Assembly: GCA_965207275.1 (NCBI GenBank)
Contig: CBDBMH010000001.1
Coordinates: 124,001-188,000, forward strand
Origin: Bin22 sp965207275
GTDB taxonomy: Bacteria; Chloroflexota; Dehalococcoidia; Lucifugimonadales; UBA3495
Direction of reading: 5' to 3'
Length of the DNA: 64,000 nt
A program made the translations under genes and the position numbers. Under the pieces are notes generated by a model that had not been told where the DNA came from, did not search any database, and saw only the letters and a program-made list of their open reading frames with translations. Shown here one piece after another: positions 7,906-24,086 of this stretch. How positions within the stretch are numbered: the stretch's first letter is position 1; the number at the start of each line of letters is the position of its first letter.

Positions 7906-9546
7906 ATGAAAAACAACGGACAAGTGAGAGTCGCTATTTACGCCCGCGTTTCTTCCGAGCGGCAGGCAGAGAAGGAATTGTCCATCCCGGCTCAGATTAA
8001 GTCCCTCAAGAAATACGCGCTTAACCGTGGATGGGACGTGGTGGCTGAGTACGTCGACGAGGCTGAAAGCGCGAGATCGGCCAATCGTCCTGCGTTCAAG
8101 GACATGATTGCCGCCACCAAAAACAAGGAGAAACCGTTTGACTCCATCCTCGTCTGGAAGCTATCGAGGTTTGCCCGAAACAGAGAGGACTCGGTCATCT
8201 ACAAGTCTCTGTTGAAACGCCGGAAGATCTCTGTTGTCTCCATGAACGAGCACGTCGATGAAAGCCCTGCCGGGTCCCTGCTGGAAGGCATCATTGAGGT
8301 GATTGACGAATTCTACTCGGCCAACCTTTCCCAGGACACCATCAGAGGGATGAAGGAAAATGCGGCACGAGGATTCCGCAACGGCGGAACCCGCCCCTTC
8401 GGCTACAAGAACTTGAAGGAATCCTATGGCAGCACCACAAAAACAAGGTTGACCCCCGACGAGAGAGAAGCGCCGATAGTGAGGAGGGTCTTCGAACTGG
8501 CGTCCCAAGGACAAGGCGCTAGGGAGATAGCAAATGCGCTGAACGCTGAAGGGTTGAAGACACGCACCGGCAAGCACTTCCAAGCCACCGGCATCAATCA
8601 CATGTTGAGGAACGAGGCCTATGTGGGCACGGTCGTCTGGAACAAGTACACCAAAGGCCCGGACGGAAGGCAGATAAAGGATGATGATGAGGTCATCCGC
8701 GTCCCTGATTGCCACACCCCGCTCGTAGACAAGGACGTATTCGAGAAAGTGCAGGCTCTGGTGACATCCAGGCGTCCATCCGTCACGCATCCCAAGAGGA
8801 TTGCCAGCCGGTTTCTTCTGAGCGGCCTGGCTCACTGCGCGCATTGCGGCTCGCCTGCCATAGGTACGAACGGGAAGTTCGGGAAGTACATCTATTACCG
8901 GTGCAACGGCAGGGTGACGAAAGGCAAAGCGGTGTGTGATGGCCCGGCGATTAACGCAAAGAAGTTGGAAGCCTTTGTGGTGGACCGGATAAAAGCGAAC
9001 ATACTTACCGAGGACACCCTGCGGGAGTTGGTCGACTTGACCAACGAAGAACTGCGTGTGAACCAGCGCCGCGCCGCAGATCAGCTTGACCGGTTGGATA
9101 CGGAAGCTAGGTCGGTTGAGCAGAAGCTGGCCCGCCTGTACTCCGCTTTGGAGAGCGGGAAAGTGGACATAGATGACTTGGCGCCCCGGCTGAAGGAACT
9201 AAGGGTCATGCAGATAGAGCTGGAGGACAAGAGGGCCGAAGCGTTGGAGGAGTTGGACCGCACTGGCGACAACCTCCTCAACCCACTGGTTATGGACCAC
9301 TACGTGGAAGACCTGCGCAGCGTCCTGGAGAGCTCATCATTCTTTGAATGCAAGAGTTTTCTCGGCTCATTCATCAGAAGGATCGATATCAATAAACAGC
9401 AGGTAGGCATTGAGTACACCGTGCCGATGCCTACCTGCGATGGGAAGACCCAGACGAACGAAGTACTTCACGTAAGGGGAGTTGGCTCCCCAGGCAGGAT
9501 TCGAACCTGCGACCTAGCGGTTAACAGCCGCCCGCTCTACCGCTGA
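7906..9546 (+). CDS. Large serine recombinase (site-specific integrase)
   Basis: A 546-residue recombinase with an intact catalytic motif (VAIYARVSSERQ, nucleophile serine 16), the VWKLSRFARNRED motif, a recombinase domain (GGTRPFGYKN, LRNEAYVGTVVWN) and a zinc ribbon (LAHCAHCGSPAIG...YYRCNG...AVCDGP), followed by a coiled-coil region at about 385-450. It should integrate or excise the surrounding element. The frame does not stop at the usual end but continues for about 20 residues into the antisense strand of a tRNA-Asn gene (GSPGRIRTCDLAVNSRPLYR). This suggests that the attachment site lies at or just before the tRNA 3' end. GGGAGGAG precedes the ATG. Confidence 0.9.
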   Translation: MKNNGQVRVAIYARVSSERQAEKELSIPAQIKSLKKYALNRGWDVVAEYVDEAESARSANRPAFKDMIAATKNKEKPFDSILVWKLSRFARNREDSVIYKSLLKRRKISVVSMNEHVDESPAGSLLEGIIEVIDEFYSANLSQDTIRGMKENAARGFRNGGTRPFGYKNLKESYGSTTKTRLTPDEREAPIVRRVFELASQGQGAREIANALNAEGLKTRTGKHFQATGINHMLRNEAYVGTVVWNKYTKGPDGRQIKDDDEVIRVPDCHTPLVDKDVFEKVQALVTSRRPSVTHPKRIASRFLLSGLAHCAHCGSPAIGTNGKFGKYIYYRCNGRVTKGKAVCDGPAINAKKLEAFVVDRIKANILTEDTLRELVDLTNEELRVNQRRAADQLDRLDTEARSVEQKLARLYSALESGKVDIDDLAPRLKELRVMQIELEDKRAEALEELDRTGDNLLNPLVMDHYVEDLRSVLESSSFFECKSFLGSFIRRIDINKQQVGIEYTVPMPTCDGKTQTNEVLHVRGVGSPGRIRTCDLAVNSRPLYR

Positions 9547-9557
9547 GCTACTGGGGA
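9483..9557 (-). tRNA. tRNA-Asn (GTT)
   Basis: On the minus strand a complete cloverleaf can be drawn. The acceptor stem is TCCCCAG with CTGGGGA, the D-arm is GCTC...GAGC, the anticodon loop is CTGTTAA with anticodon GTT, and the T-arm is GCAGG TTCGAAT CCTGC. The discriminator is G and the CCA end is encoded. The 3' part overlaps the last codons of the serine recombinase on the other strand, as expected of a tRNA used as an integration site and still functional after insertion. Confidence 0.95.
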
Positions 9558-9600
9558 ATGAGGTTGCCGCACGGCGCGTGTGGGCCGGCACAGCGCAGAA

Positions 9601-9629
9601 ATTTTAGCATCTTCCAGGACACCTAACAA
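9601..9629 (-). promoter_or_regulatory. Promoter of tRNA-Asn
   Basis: On the minus strand TTGTTA and TAAAAT are separated by exactly 17 bases, 44 bases upstream of the mature tRNA 5' end. This fits a housekeeping sigma factor promoter. Confidence 0.6.
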
Positions 9630-9732
9630 GCGCAACAGCGGGCAAGGCAACTCTAAGATCGAAGTAATCCTGCCCCGCAAGAAGGGGCGGGCCGGCGTGC
9701 CTGCCCCGGTGATGACCCTTTAATGCCCCAAC

Positions 9733-9768
9733 AAGATGGGAGGGGCCCGTGGGGACCCCTCCCATCTT
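9733..9768 (-). terminator. Hairpin after hsp20
   Basis: A perfect 13-bp stem (AAGATGGGAGGGG with its complement) and a 10-base loop lie 18 bases past the hsp20 stop. There is no T-run after it on the minus strand, so it may act as a mRNA-stabilising or weak terminator hairpin. Confidence 0.55.
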
Positions 9769-9785
9769 GCGGCGGCTCTGAAAGG

Positions 9786-10268
9786 CTAGGCTGCGGCCGC
9801 TTCTTCTTCGACGATCCGGTTGCCGCCAGACACGTTGACGGACAGCCGGCGGGCCTGCTTGGCTTCCACCTTGGGGAAGGCGATGGTCAATACGCCCTGA
9901 TCGTAGCTGCTTTCCGCCTTGTCCACATCCAGGGTGTCGGGCAGACGCAGGGAACGGTGGAAGGAGCCGGTGTGACGCTCCCGCATCAGGTGATTGCCCT
10001 CCTGGCTTTCGGTGTCGCTGGCGGTCTGGCCCCGAATGGTCAGCACGTCGTTCTCAATGCTTACGTTGAGATCGGACGGGTTGACTCCGGGCAGGGAAGC
10101 GTGCACAACGATGTTGTCGCCCTCCTGCACCACGTCCAGGGGAATGGCCCAACCCTCCATTTCACCGCTTCCGCCGCTGTTGGGTTGGGAGAAACCCCGC
10201 CTCAGGTGGTCCATGTTGTCCTGCATCCGCCGCAGTTCGAAGAAGGGATCCCATCTGCGCATTATCAT
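9786..10268 (-). CDS. hsp20: Small heat-shock protein Hsp20 (alpha-crystallin family)
   Basis: A 160-residue ATP-independent holdase chaperone. The N-terminus (MRRWDPFFELRRMQDNM) is the usual Hsp20 opening. The alpha-crystallin domain spans about residues 40-140 and ends with the conserved GVLTIAFPK, followed by a short tail ending in EEEAAAA rather than a clear IxI motif. AGGAGG lies 7 bases before the ATG. It is transcribed away from dnaJ-hspR-clpC across a 200-base control region with inverted repeats resembling HspR operators, so it is probably part of the same heat-shock regulon. Confidence 0.93.
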   Translation of the reverse strand: MIMRRWDPFFELRRMQDNMDHLRRGFSQPNSGGSGEMEGWAIPLDVVQEGDNIVVHASLPGVNPSDLNVSIENDVLTIRGQTASDTESQEGNHLMRERHTGSFHRSLRLPDTLDVDKAESSYDQGVLTIAFPKVEAKQARRLSVNVSGGNRIVEEEAAAA

Positions 10269-10313
10269 AGTTGTACCTCCTGCCCATTAGGTTTACTCTT
10301 TTATGGCAGTACA

Positions 10314-10334
10314 GTTGACATTCTTTATATCAAC
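10314..10334. promoter_or_regulatory. HAIR-like inverted repeat, candidate HspR operator 1
   Basis: GTTGA-N11-TCAAC. The actinobacterial HspR operator (HAIR) is CTTGAGT-N7-ACTCAAG, which gives the same half-site spacing (CTTGA-N11-TCAAG). It lies 46 bases upstream of the hsp20 start, in the transcribed leader. Confidence 0.45.
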
Positions 10335-10346
10335 CCCGCTTCAGTT

Positions 10347-10375
10347 ATTCTAAATACTTGATGGGTACTTGTCAA
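10347..10375 (-). promoter_or_regulatory. hsp20 promoter
   Basis: On the minus strand TTGACA and TAGAAT are separated by 17 bases, a near-consensus vegetative promoter. The -35 box and spacer lie inside the CTTGA/TCAAG inverted repeat, so a bound repressor would block it. Confidence 0.65.
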
Positions 10376-10377
10376 GT
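10356..10377. promoter_or_regulatory. HAIR-like inverted repeat, candidate HspR operator 2
   Basis: ACTTGA-N10-TCAAGT covers the -35 region of the hsp20 promoter. The spacing is one base shorter than the classical HAIR element. The hspR gene lies in the divergent operon, which supports autoregulation. Confidence 0.5.
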
Positions 10378-10403
10378 CTATTGTTCTAAATCAATTAACT
10401 ATC

Positions 10404-10432
10404 TTGACAGTTCATTCTTGCATCAATACAAT
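10404..10432 (+). promoter_or_regulatory. dnaJ-hspR-clpC promoter
   Basis: TTGACA and TACAAT are separated by 17 bases, giving a leader of about 30 bases to the dnaJ start. It faces away from the hsp20 promoter, and the two share the region that contains the HAIR-like repeats. Confidence 0.7.
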
Positions 10433-10470
10433 ATCAATACGACGACAACCACCCCAAAGAGAAGAACATC

Positions 10471-11376
10471 ATGCCAGCAAATTACTATGAGCTGCTGGGA
10501 GTTGCCCGGGACGCCAGCGACAAGGATATTCGGCAGGCCTACCGGAAACTGGCCCGCCAATACCATCCCGACGTTAACCCGGGCAACCCCGGCGCCGAGG
10601 AGAAATTCAAGCAAATAAACGAGGCCCACGGCGTCCTGTCCGACCCGGACAAGCGGAACAAGTATGACAAATACGGCGACCGCTGGATGCACGCCGACGA
10701 GATTGAACAGGCCGAAAACCAGGCCCGCAGCCGGGGTCGGAGCAGGTACAACTTCCACACTGACGGCGGCTTTGGCAAAGGCAACGACGTTGGTTTCGAC
10801 TTTGGCAGCTTTGGGTCCGACGATCTTTTTGACCGCCTGTTCAACAACCTGGGGCAGGAACGGGGAACTCCACGGCAGCCGGCCGCCGAATACCAGGTGG
10901 ACATTACGCTGTCGGAAGCGGCAGAGGGGGCGACCAGGATGGTGAACCTGCCCGACGGGCGGCGGCTGGAGGTCAAAATTCCCCCCGGCGTGGATACCGG
11001 TTCTCGAGTACATATACCCGCCGGAGGCGGTGAGGGAGACTTTTTTCTGGCGGTTACCGTGATTCAGCATCCCCGGTTCGAGCGCAAGGGCAAGGACCTT
11101 TACTCGGAGGTGGAGGTGCCGGTGGACGACCTGGCCCTCGGCGCGGAAGTGACGGTGCCCACCATGACAGGCAGGGTAGCCCTAACCATTCCCCCGGGCA
11201 CTCAGAACGGGCGTCGGTTCCGCATGGCGGGCCAGGGCATGCCGGAACTGAACAAGTCGGACAGCAGGGGCAACCTGTACACCACCGTCAGGGCGGTGCT
11301 ACCCGACAATCCGGGCCCCGAAGAACTGGAACTGTTCCGCAAACTCAGGGAACTGCGGACCGGTGAGAGGATATAG
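10471..11376 (+). CDS. cbpA: DnaJ/CbpA-type co-chaperone
   Basis: A 301-residue J-domain protein. The J-domain (residues 4-70, YYELLGVARDASDKDIRQAY) carries the HPD motif that stimulates DnaK ATPase. A Gly/Phe-rich linker follows (about 85-135), then two beta-domain substrate-binding modules (about 140-300). The CxxCxGxG zinc finger of DnaJ is absent, so it is a type II (CbpA-like) protein. It starts the heat-shock operon and is followed after 2 bases by hspR. In actinobacteria the same gene order includes dnaK and grpE, which are not present here. Confidence 0.9.
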   Translation: MPANYYELLGVARDASDKDIRQAYRKLARQYHPDVNPGNPGAEEKFKQINEAHGVLSDPDKRNKYDKYGDRWMHADEIEQAENQARSRGRSRYNFHTDGGFGKGNDVGFDFGSFGSDDLFDRLFNNLGQERGTPRQPAAEYQVDITLSEAAEGATRMVNLPDGRRLEVKIPPGVDTGSRVHIPAGGGEGDFFLAVTVIQHPRFERKGKDLYSEVEVPVDDLALGAEVTVPTMTGRVALTIPPGTQNGRRFRMAGQGMPELNKSDSRGNLYTTVRAVLPDNPGPEELELFRKLRELRTGERI

Positions 11377-11378
11377 AC

Positions 11379-11735
11379 ATGGCTTACGAGAGAAACCATT
11401 CCGACGAACCCTGCTTCGTAATCAGCATAGCCGCTCGCATGGTGGGGCTGCACGCCCAGACTCTGCGCTATTACGAACGGGTGGGACTCATCTGGCCTTC
11501 GCGCTCTAACGGGCGGCAGCGGCTCTACTCCGAGGCGGATATCGAGCGGCTGCGCCGCATCAAGACCTTTACCGAAGACATGGGCGTTAACCTGGCCGGA
11601 GCCGAAGTGGCCCTGAAACTGATGGCCCGCATCGAGGAACTGGAAAGGGAAGTCAGAAGCCTGAACGCCACCATCAATGAACTGCGGCAACCAACCGGTT
11701 CGCGGCGAGCGGAAACGTTCCGGCGACAGGCTTAA
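11379..11735 (+). CDS. hspR: MerR-family heat-shock repressor HspR
   Basis: A 118-residue MerR-type regulator. The winged helix-turn-helix (FVISIAARMVGLHAQTLRYY, then ERVGLIWPSR) occupies residues 12-80, followed by a helical dimerisation segment (IEELEREVRSLNATINELRQ). It lies between a dnaJ-type gene and clpC, the classical location of HspR. HspR represses its own operon at HAIR sequences with DnaK as corepressor; candidate sites occur upstream of the operon. The start is 2 bases after the dnaJ stop. Confidence 0.92.
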   Translation: MAYERNHSDEPCFVISIAARMVGLHAQTLRYYERVGLIWPSRSNGRQRLYSEADIERLRRIKTFTEDMGVNLAGAEVALKLMARIEELEREVRSLNATINELRQPTGSRRAETFRRQA

Positions 11736-11845
11736 GGCGCCGCCAGGACTGAATCTATGCAGTATTCCCCATCCTGTTGTTGCACCGTCGGCGGGACACG
11801 CCCCAGCGAGAGCGACTTTGCCCGGCGCAACGAGGAGATGAGACT

Positions 11846-14296
11846 ATGACTATGAGATCTGAGGACTTCACCGAACAGGCGCTACAAGTAATCCAGGACT
11901 CCCAGGAGCTGGTGGGGAACTACCGCCACAGCCAGTGGGACGTGGAGCACGTGCTGCTGGCCATGCTGAACCAGGAGGATGGCATCTCGGCGCGCATCCT
12001 GAAAGACCTGGGCGTTTCCAGCCCTGCCGTTGGGGCGCGGCTGGAACAGCTGCTGGAAGCGTCTCCTAAACTGGCAAATCCGTCGGGACAGATTTACACC
12101 ACACCCCGCATCCAGAGGCTGCTGGACACGGCGCAGGAGGAATCCCGCAGGCTTAAGGACGAGTTCATCAGCGTCGAGCATCTGTTCATTGCCGCCATAC
12201 GGGAACCCCAGGGAGACTCGGCCAGGGTTGTCCAGGAATTCGGCATGGACCAGGAACGGGTGTACCAGGCCCTGACCAGCATCCGCGGCGCCCACAGGGT
12301 TGACGACCGGCGGGCCGAGAGCCGGTACCGCTCCCTTGAGAAGTACAGCATCGACCTGACTCAGCTGGCCGCCGAAGGCAAGCTGGACCCGGTTATCGGA
12401 CGGGACGCTGAAATCCGGCGGGTGGCCCAGACCCTGACCCGGCGCAAGAAGAACAGCCCGGTCATCATCGGCGAGGCAGGTGTGGGCAAGACGGCCATCG
12501 CCGAAGGCCTCGCGACCCGTATTGCCGGCGGTGAAATCCCCGACTCGCTGAAGGGCAAGAGGGTGCTGGCCCTGGACATGGGCGCCATGGTGGCCGGTTC
12601 CAAGTTCCGCGGCGAGTTTGAAGAGCGCCTTAAGGCAGTGATGGACGAGGTCAGGGAAGGCCAGGGAGAGATTATTCTGTTCCTGGACGAGATTCACACC
12701 ATGGTGGGCGCGGGGGCCGCAGAGGGCGGACTGGACGCCAGCAACCTCCTGAAGCCGGCCCTGTCGCGGGGCGAACTGCAGTGCATCGGAGCCACCACCC
12801 TGGACGAATACCGCAAACACATTGAGAAGGATTCGGCCCTGGAACGGCGGTTTCAGCCCGTTTTCCTGGAGGAGCCCAGCCTGGAGGACACGGTGGAAAT
12901 TCTCAAGGCTTTGCGCCCCCGCTACGAGGCGCACCACCGGGTGAAGATTGATGACGAAGCCCTGGACGCTGCCGCCCGCCTCAGCGACCGGTATATCACT
13001 GGCCGGCACCTGCCGGACAAGGCCATCGACTTCATGGACGAGGCCGCCAGCAAAGTGCGTATCGACGCCGAGAGTATGCCGGACAGATGCCACCAGTTGG
13101 AGGAAAGCATCCGGCTGTTGACCGACCGGGAGGAAGCCTCGGCCCAGCGTGGAGAATACCAGCAGGCGGCCCAACTGCGGACCGAGCGAATTCGGCTTGA
13201 GGAAGACTTCCAGGCTGAACGGGAGAAGTCGCAGCAGGACCGCAACCCCGACATGACCGTCGGCGAGAGGCACATCGCAGACCTGGTTTCCAGCTGGACG
13301 GGTATTCCCGCCGGCCGCTTGCTGGAAAGAGAGGCGGACCGACTGATCAACATGGAGTATCTCCTGCACCGGCGCCTGATCGGGCAGGAGGAAGCCATCA
13401 CTGCCGTATCCGAGGCCATTCGCCGGGCCAGGTCGGGGCTGAGCAATCCCAGGCGGCCCATCGGCAGCTTCATCTTCCTGGGGCCCACGGGCGTAGGCAA
13501 AACGGAGCTGTCCAGGGCCCTGGCGGACTTCCTGTTCGACAACGAGGAAAACATAGTGCGCCTGGATATGTCGGAGTACATGGAGAAACACACCGTTTCC
13601 CGCCTGGTGGGCGCCCCCCCAGGTTACGTAGGCTACGACGAGGGCGGCCAGTTAACGGAAGCAGTGCGCCGCCGCCCCTACCGGGTGGTGCTGTTCGACG
13701 AGATTGAAAAGGCCCACCCGGACGTACTTAACATCCTGCTGCAGATTCTTGAGGACGGCCGATTGACCGATGGCCACGGCCGCACGGTGGACTTCAGGAA
13801 CACGGTCATCATTATGACCAGCAACCTGGGCACGGGATACCTGAGTCGCCAGGGTGTCGGGTTCAACACCTCCGGCCAGGCTCGGGAAAACGACAAGGAG
13901 CGGCTGGAAAAGTCGGTCCACGATGCGCTTAAGCAGGCCTTTCGACCGGAGTTTCTGAACCGGATTGATGAGACTATCGTCTTTCATCCGCTGACCCAGG
14001 AGCAGATCGTCCGGATTGTGGGACTGATGGTGAAGGATGTGGCGGAAAGACTGGCAGAGCAGGACATTACGTTCGACCTGACCCAGGACGCGGCCAACTG
14101 GCTGGCCAGGGAGGGTTTCGACCCGGTATACGGGGCGCGGCCCCTGCGGCGGGCCATCCAGCGGAACCTGGAAAACCGGCTTTCCCGGGGCATCCTGTCC
14201 GGCGAGTTCAAGGGCGGCGACCACCTGGTGGTTAATGCGGCGGAGGGAGGCTTGGCCGTGACCAGGGCAGAACCTGCCGCCGTGGCAGCGGACTAA
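11846..14296 (+). CDS. clpC: Clp protease ATP-binding subunit, ClpC type
   Basis: An 816-residue AAA+ unfoldase. Order: two N-terminal Clp repeats (about 1-145), first AAA domain with GEAGVGKT, a short middle region with a UVR-like motif (GEYQQAAQLRTERIRLEEDF), and second AAA domain with GPTGVGKTE and a GVGFN loop. The short middle domain and the (L/V/I)GF loop, which docks ClpP, indicate ClpC and not the disaggregase ClpB. I chose ATG at 11846 because GAGGAG lies 8 bases upstream and the protein then starts like known Clp N-domains; a longer frame starts at 11777. It is the last gene of the hspR operon, 110 bases after hspR. Confidence 0.92.
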   Translation: MTMRSEDFTEQALQVIQDSQELVGNYRHSQWDVEHVLLAMLNQEDGISARILKDLGVSSPAVGARLEQLLEASPKLANPSGQIYTTPRIQRLLDTAQEESRRLKDEFISVEHLFIAAIREPQGDSARVVQEFGMDQERVYQALTSIRGAHRVDDRRAESRYRSLEKYSIDLTQLAAEGKLDPVIGRDAEIRRVAQTLTRRKKNSPVIIGEAGVGKTAIAEGLATRIAGGEIPDSLKGKRVLALDMGAMVAGSKFRGEFEERLKAVMDEVREGQGEIILFLDEIHTMVGAGAAEGGLDASNLLKPALSRGELQCIGATTLDEYRKHIEKDSALERRFQPVFLEEPSLEDTVEILKALRPRYEAHHRVKIDDEALDAAARLSDRYITGRHLPDKAIDFMDEAASKVRIDAESMPDRCHQLEESIRLLTDREEASAQRGEYQQAAQLRTERIRLEEDFQAEREKSQQDRNPDMTVGERHIADLVSSWTGIPAGRLLEREADRLINMEYLLHRRLIGQEEAITAVSEAIRRARSGLSNPRRPIGSFIFLGPTGVGKTELSRALADFLFDNEENIVRLDMSEYMEKHTVSRLVGAPPGYVGYDEGGQLTEAVRRRPYRVVLFDEIEKAHPDVLNILLQILEDGRLTDGHGRTVDFRNTVIIMTSNLGTGYLSRQGVGFNTSGQARENDKERLEKSVHDALKQAFRPEFLNRIDETIVFHPLTQEQIVRIVGLMVKDVAERLAEQDITFDLTQDAANWLAREGFDPVYGARPLRRAIQRNLENRLSRGILSGEFKGGDHLVVNAAEGGLAVTRAEPAAVAAD

Positions 14297-14334
14297 CCAT
14301 AGCGGCCGTCATCCACCCGACAGTCCCACTAAGA

Positions 14335-14363
14335 AAAGGGGCGGACTTGCGGTCCGCCCCTTT
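14335..14363. terminator. Bidirectional terminator between clpC and pyrD
   Basis: A perfect 12-bp stem (AAAGGGGCGGAC with its complement) around a 5-base loop lies between two converging genes. A-rich bases on one side and TTTC on the other allow termination in both directions. Confidence 0.8.
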
Positions 14364-14387
14364 CGGTATTTCAATCCCGGATGCGGG

Positions 14388-15384
14388 TCATACTTCTACC
14401 GCCCCGATCAATTCGTTGACGTCGGCAATGCCACGCTCTCCCAGCCAGGCATACATGCCCTCCAGTATCTTGAAAGGCGCCCACAGATCGGCCAGGTTGG
14501 CGCTGCCCACCTGGACCGCAGTCGCGCCGGCCAGGATGAACTCCAGCGCGTCTTCGGCGGTGAAGATACCGCCCACACCAATGATGGGCACATCCACGGC
14601 CTGGGCAACCCGGTACACCAGGGCCACCGCCACGGGATGCAGCCCCGGACCGGAAAGGCCGCCGGTTATGTTGCCCAGAGAGGGCTTGCGGGACTCCAGG
14701 TCGATGGTCATGGCGGGAATCGTGTTGCAAATGGTGAGGGCGTCGGCACCAGCGTCCACCGCCGCGCGGGCAATGGGGACGATGTCGGGAACGTTGGGGG
14801 CCAGCTTGGCCAGCACAGGCACTTCAGCCTGGCGCTTTACCGCGTCCACGGCGCTAAAGGTCCCCTTGGCGCTATAGCTGAACAGGTCACCCTGTTCCAC
14901 GTTGGGGCAGCTGAGGTTCAGCTCAAGGGCCGAGAATCCTGCGCTTCCCCTGGTCATCCTGGCCATTTCACCGAACTGGGCAACGCTGTCGCCTGACATG
15001 CTCAACAGCGCGGTGGCATCCCACTGGGCCCATTGAGGAGCCAGGTCGCGAAGGCCCGCCTCAATGCCCGGATTAGTCAAGCCGATGGCGTTAAGCAGTA
15101 CCGGTTCCCGGTTTTCCCTGGCGACCCGGTAGGACTCCGGGTACCAGCGGGGTTCAGGGTTGCCCTGGCGGGGGAGTCGGGTAAAGGTCTTGGGGATTAC
15201 CGCTCCCAGTCGGGAGAGGTCCATTTCGGGGGTGAGACCGCGCCCGTAACCGTCGTAACCAAAGGTGCCCGAGGCAATCATCACCGGGTTACGCAAGGGT
15301 AATCCGCGGTAGTGGAAAGGCGCCAGTTCAACGGAAAGGCGGGGTTGCCTCTCTTCAGCAGTCGAACCGGCGCCTTCAAGGCCA

Positions 15385-15398
<14 letters not shown>
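14388..15398 (-). CDS. pyrD: Dihydroorotate dehydrogenase, class 1
   Basis: A 336-residue FMN enzyme that oxidises dihydroorotate to orotate in pyrimidine synthesis. The TIM barrel carries the class 1 signatures NPVMIASGTFG near the start, ELNLSCPNV with the catalytic cysteine, and VDVPIIGVGGIFTAEDALEFI for FMN phosphate binding. The pattern fits the NAD-linked class 1B, but no pyrK electron-transfer subunit is in view. I prefer ATG at 15398 (GGAAGG just upstream), which overlaps the rpoC 3' end by 14 bases; GTG at 15434 is an alternative. Location behind rpoBC suggests co-transcription with RNA polymerase genes. Confidence 0.92.
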
Positions 15399-23414
<8,016 letters not shown>

Positions 23415-23548
23415 ACTCCATTCTCCTTTTTGCGAACGCAGGATGGGGACTAGTGGCCGGAAAAATTAGACAAAGTGGGGCTAGGGTTTGTGATTTGCTT
23501 TGGGAAATAAGCAAAAAAAGGTTGTTGAGGCATACTCGGTAACCTCTG

Positions 23549-23576
23549 ATTATATACGTGTTTTGCGGATTGTCAA
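23549..23576 (-). promoter_or_regulatory. Strong promoter of rpoB-rpoC-pyrD
   Basis: On the minus strand a perfect TTGACA and a perfect TATAAT are separated by 16 bases. The predicted start of transcription leaves a leader of about 130 bases before rpoB. Confidence 0.8.
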
Positions 23577-24086
23577 CCGCCTGCGTACGCGAAGACAGCG
23601 AGGCCAGGTGCGACCGGTATCTCCGCTCCGCTCCTGACATCAGAAGCGGAGCCCAACCAACAGAACGGCCTTCAACCAACTCGCGGCGGGCGGCAGAACG
23701 GAGTCTTCGCCGGTGTTGTGAAAAATTGGTGAAGAGTCACCGGATGGTTGATGGAAGAATCACCTGCTTGCCATTCGCGGGCCCATGGGTACCCGCCAGA
23801 GTAGTCTGCGCCGTTCTTAGAAAATCCCTGGGGCAACGGCCGTAGCCAAATGGATCGGCCACATGCCAGGTTCCCACGGGGAAAAGACCGGAAATGGCGG
23901 GAGAGGGAAGTCGGCCAGGGGCCATTTAGTAGTTGGGTACCCTCTTGACTTTCCATAACTGCCATGAAAAAATCTTTGCGTCGAAATTCGCCACTCCGAT
24001 GGTGAATTTGGTACTCTCCCAAGTGTTGTCGGCGTTCGAGTTCACCTACACACTCCCATCCATAAACCTGACAGAGGAAGTTACAG
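23577..24086. other. Intergenic region between divergent rpoB and surface-protein genes
   Basis: About 500 bases without a credible gene. One inverted repeat (CTCCGCT... with AGCGGAG, around 23622-23660) is visible. I found no clear promoter for the rightward surface-protein gene. Confidence 0.4.
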
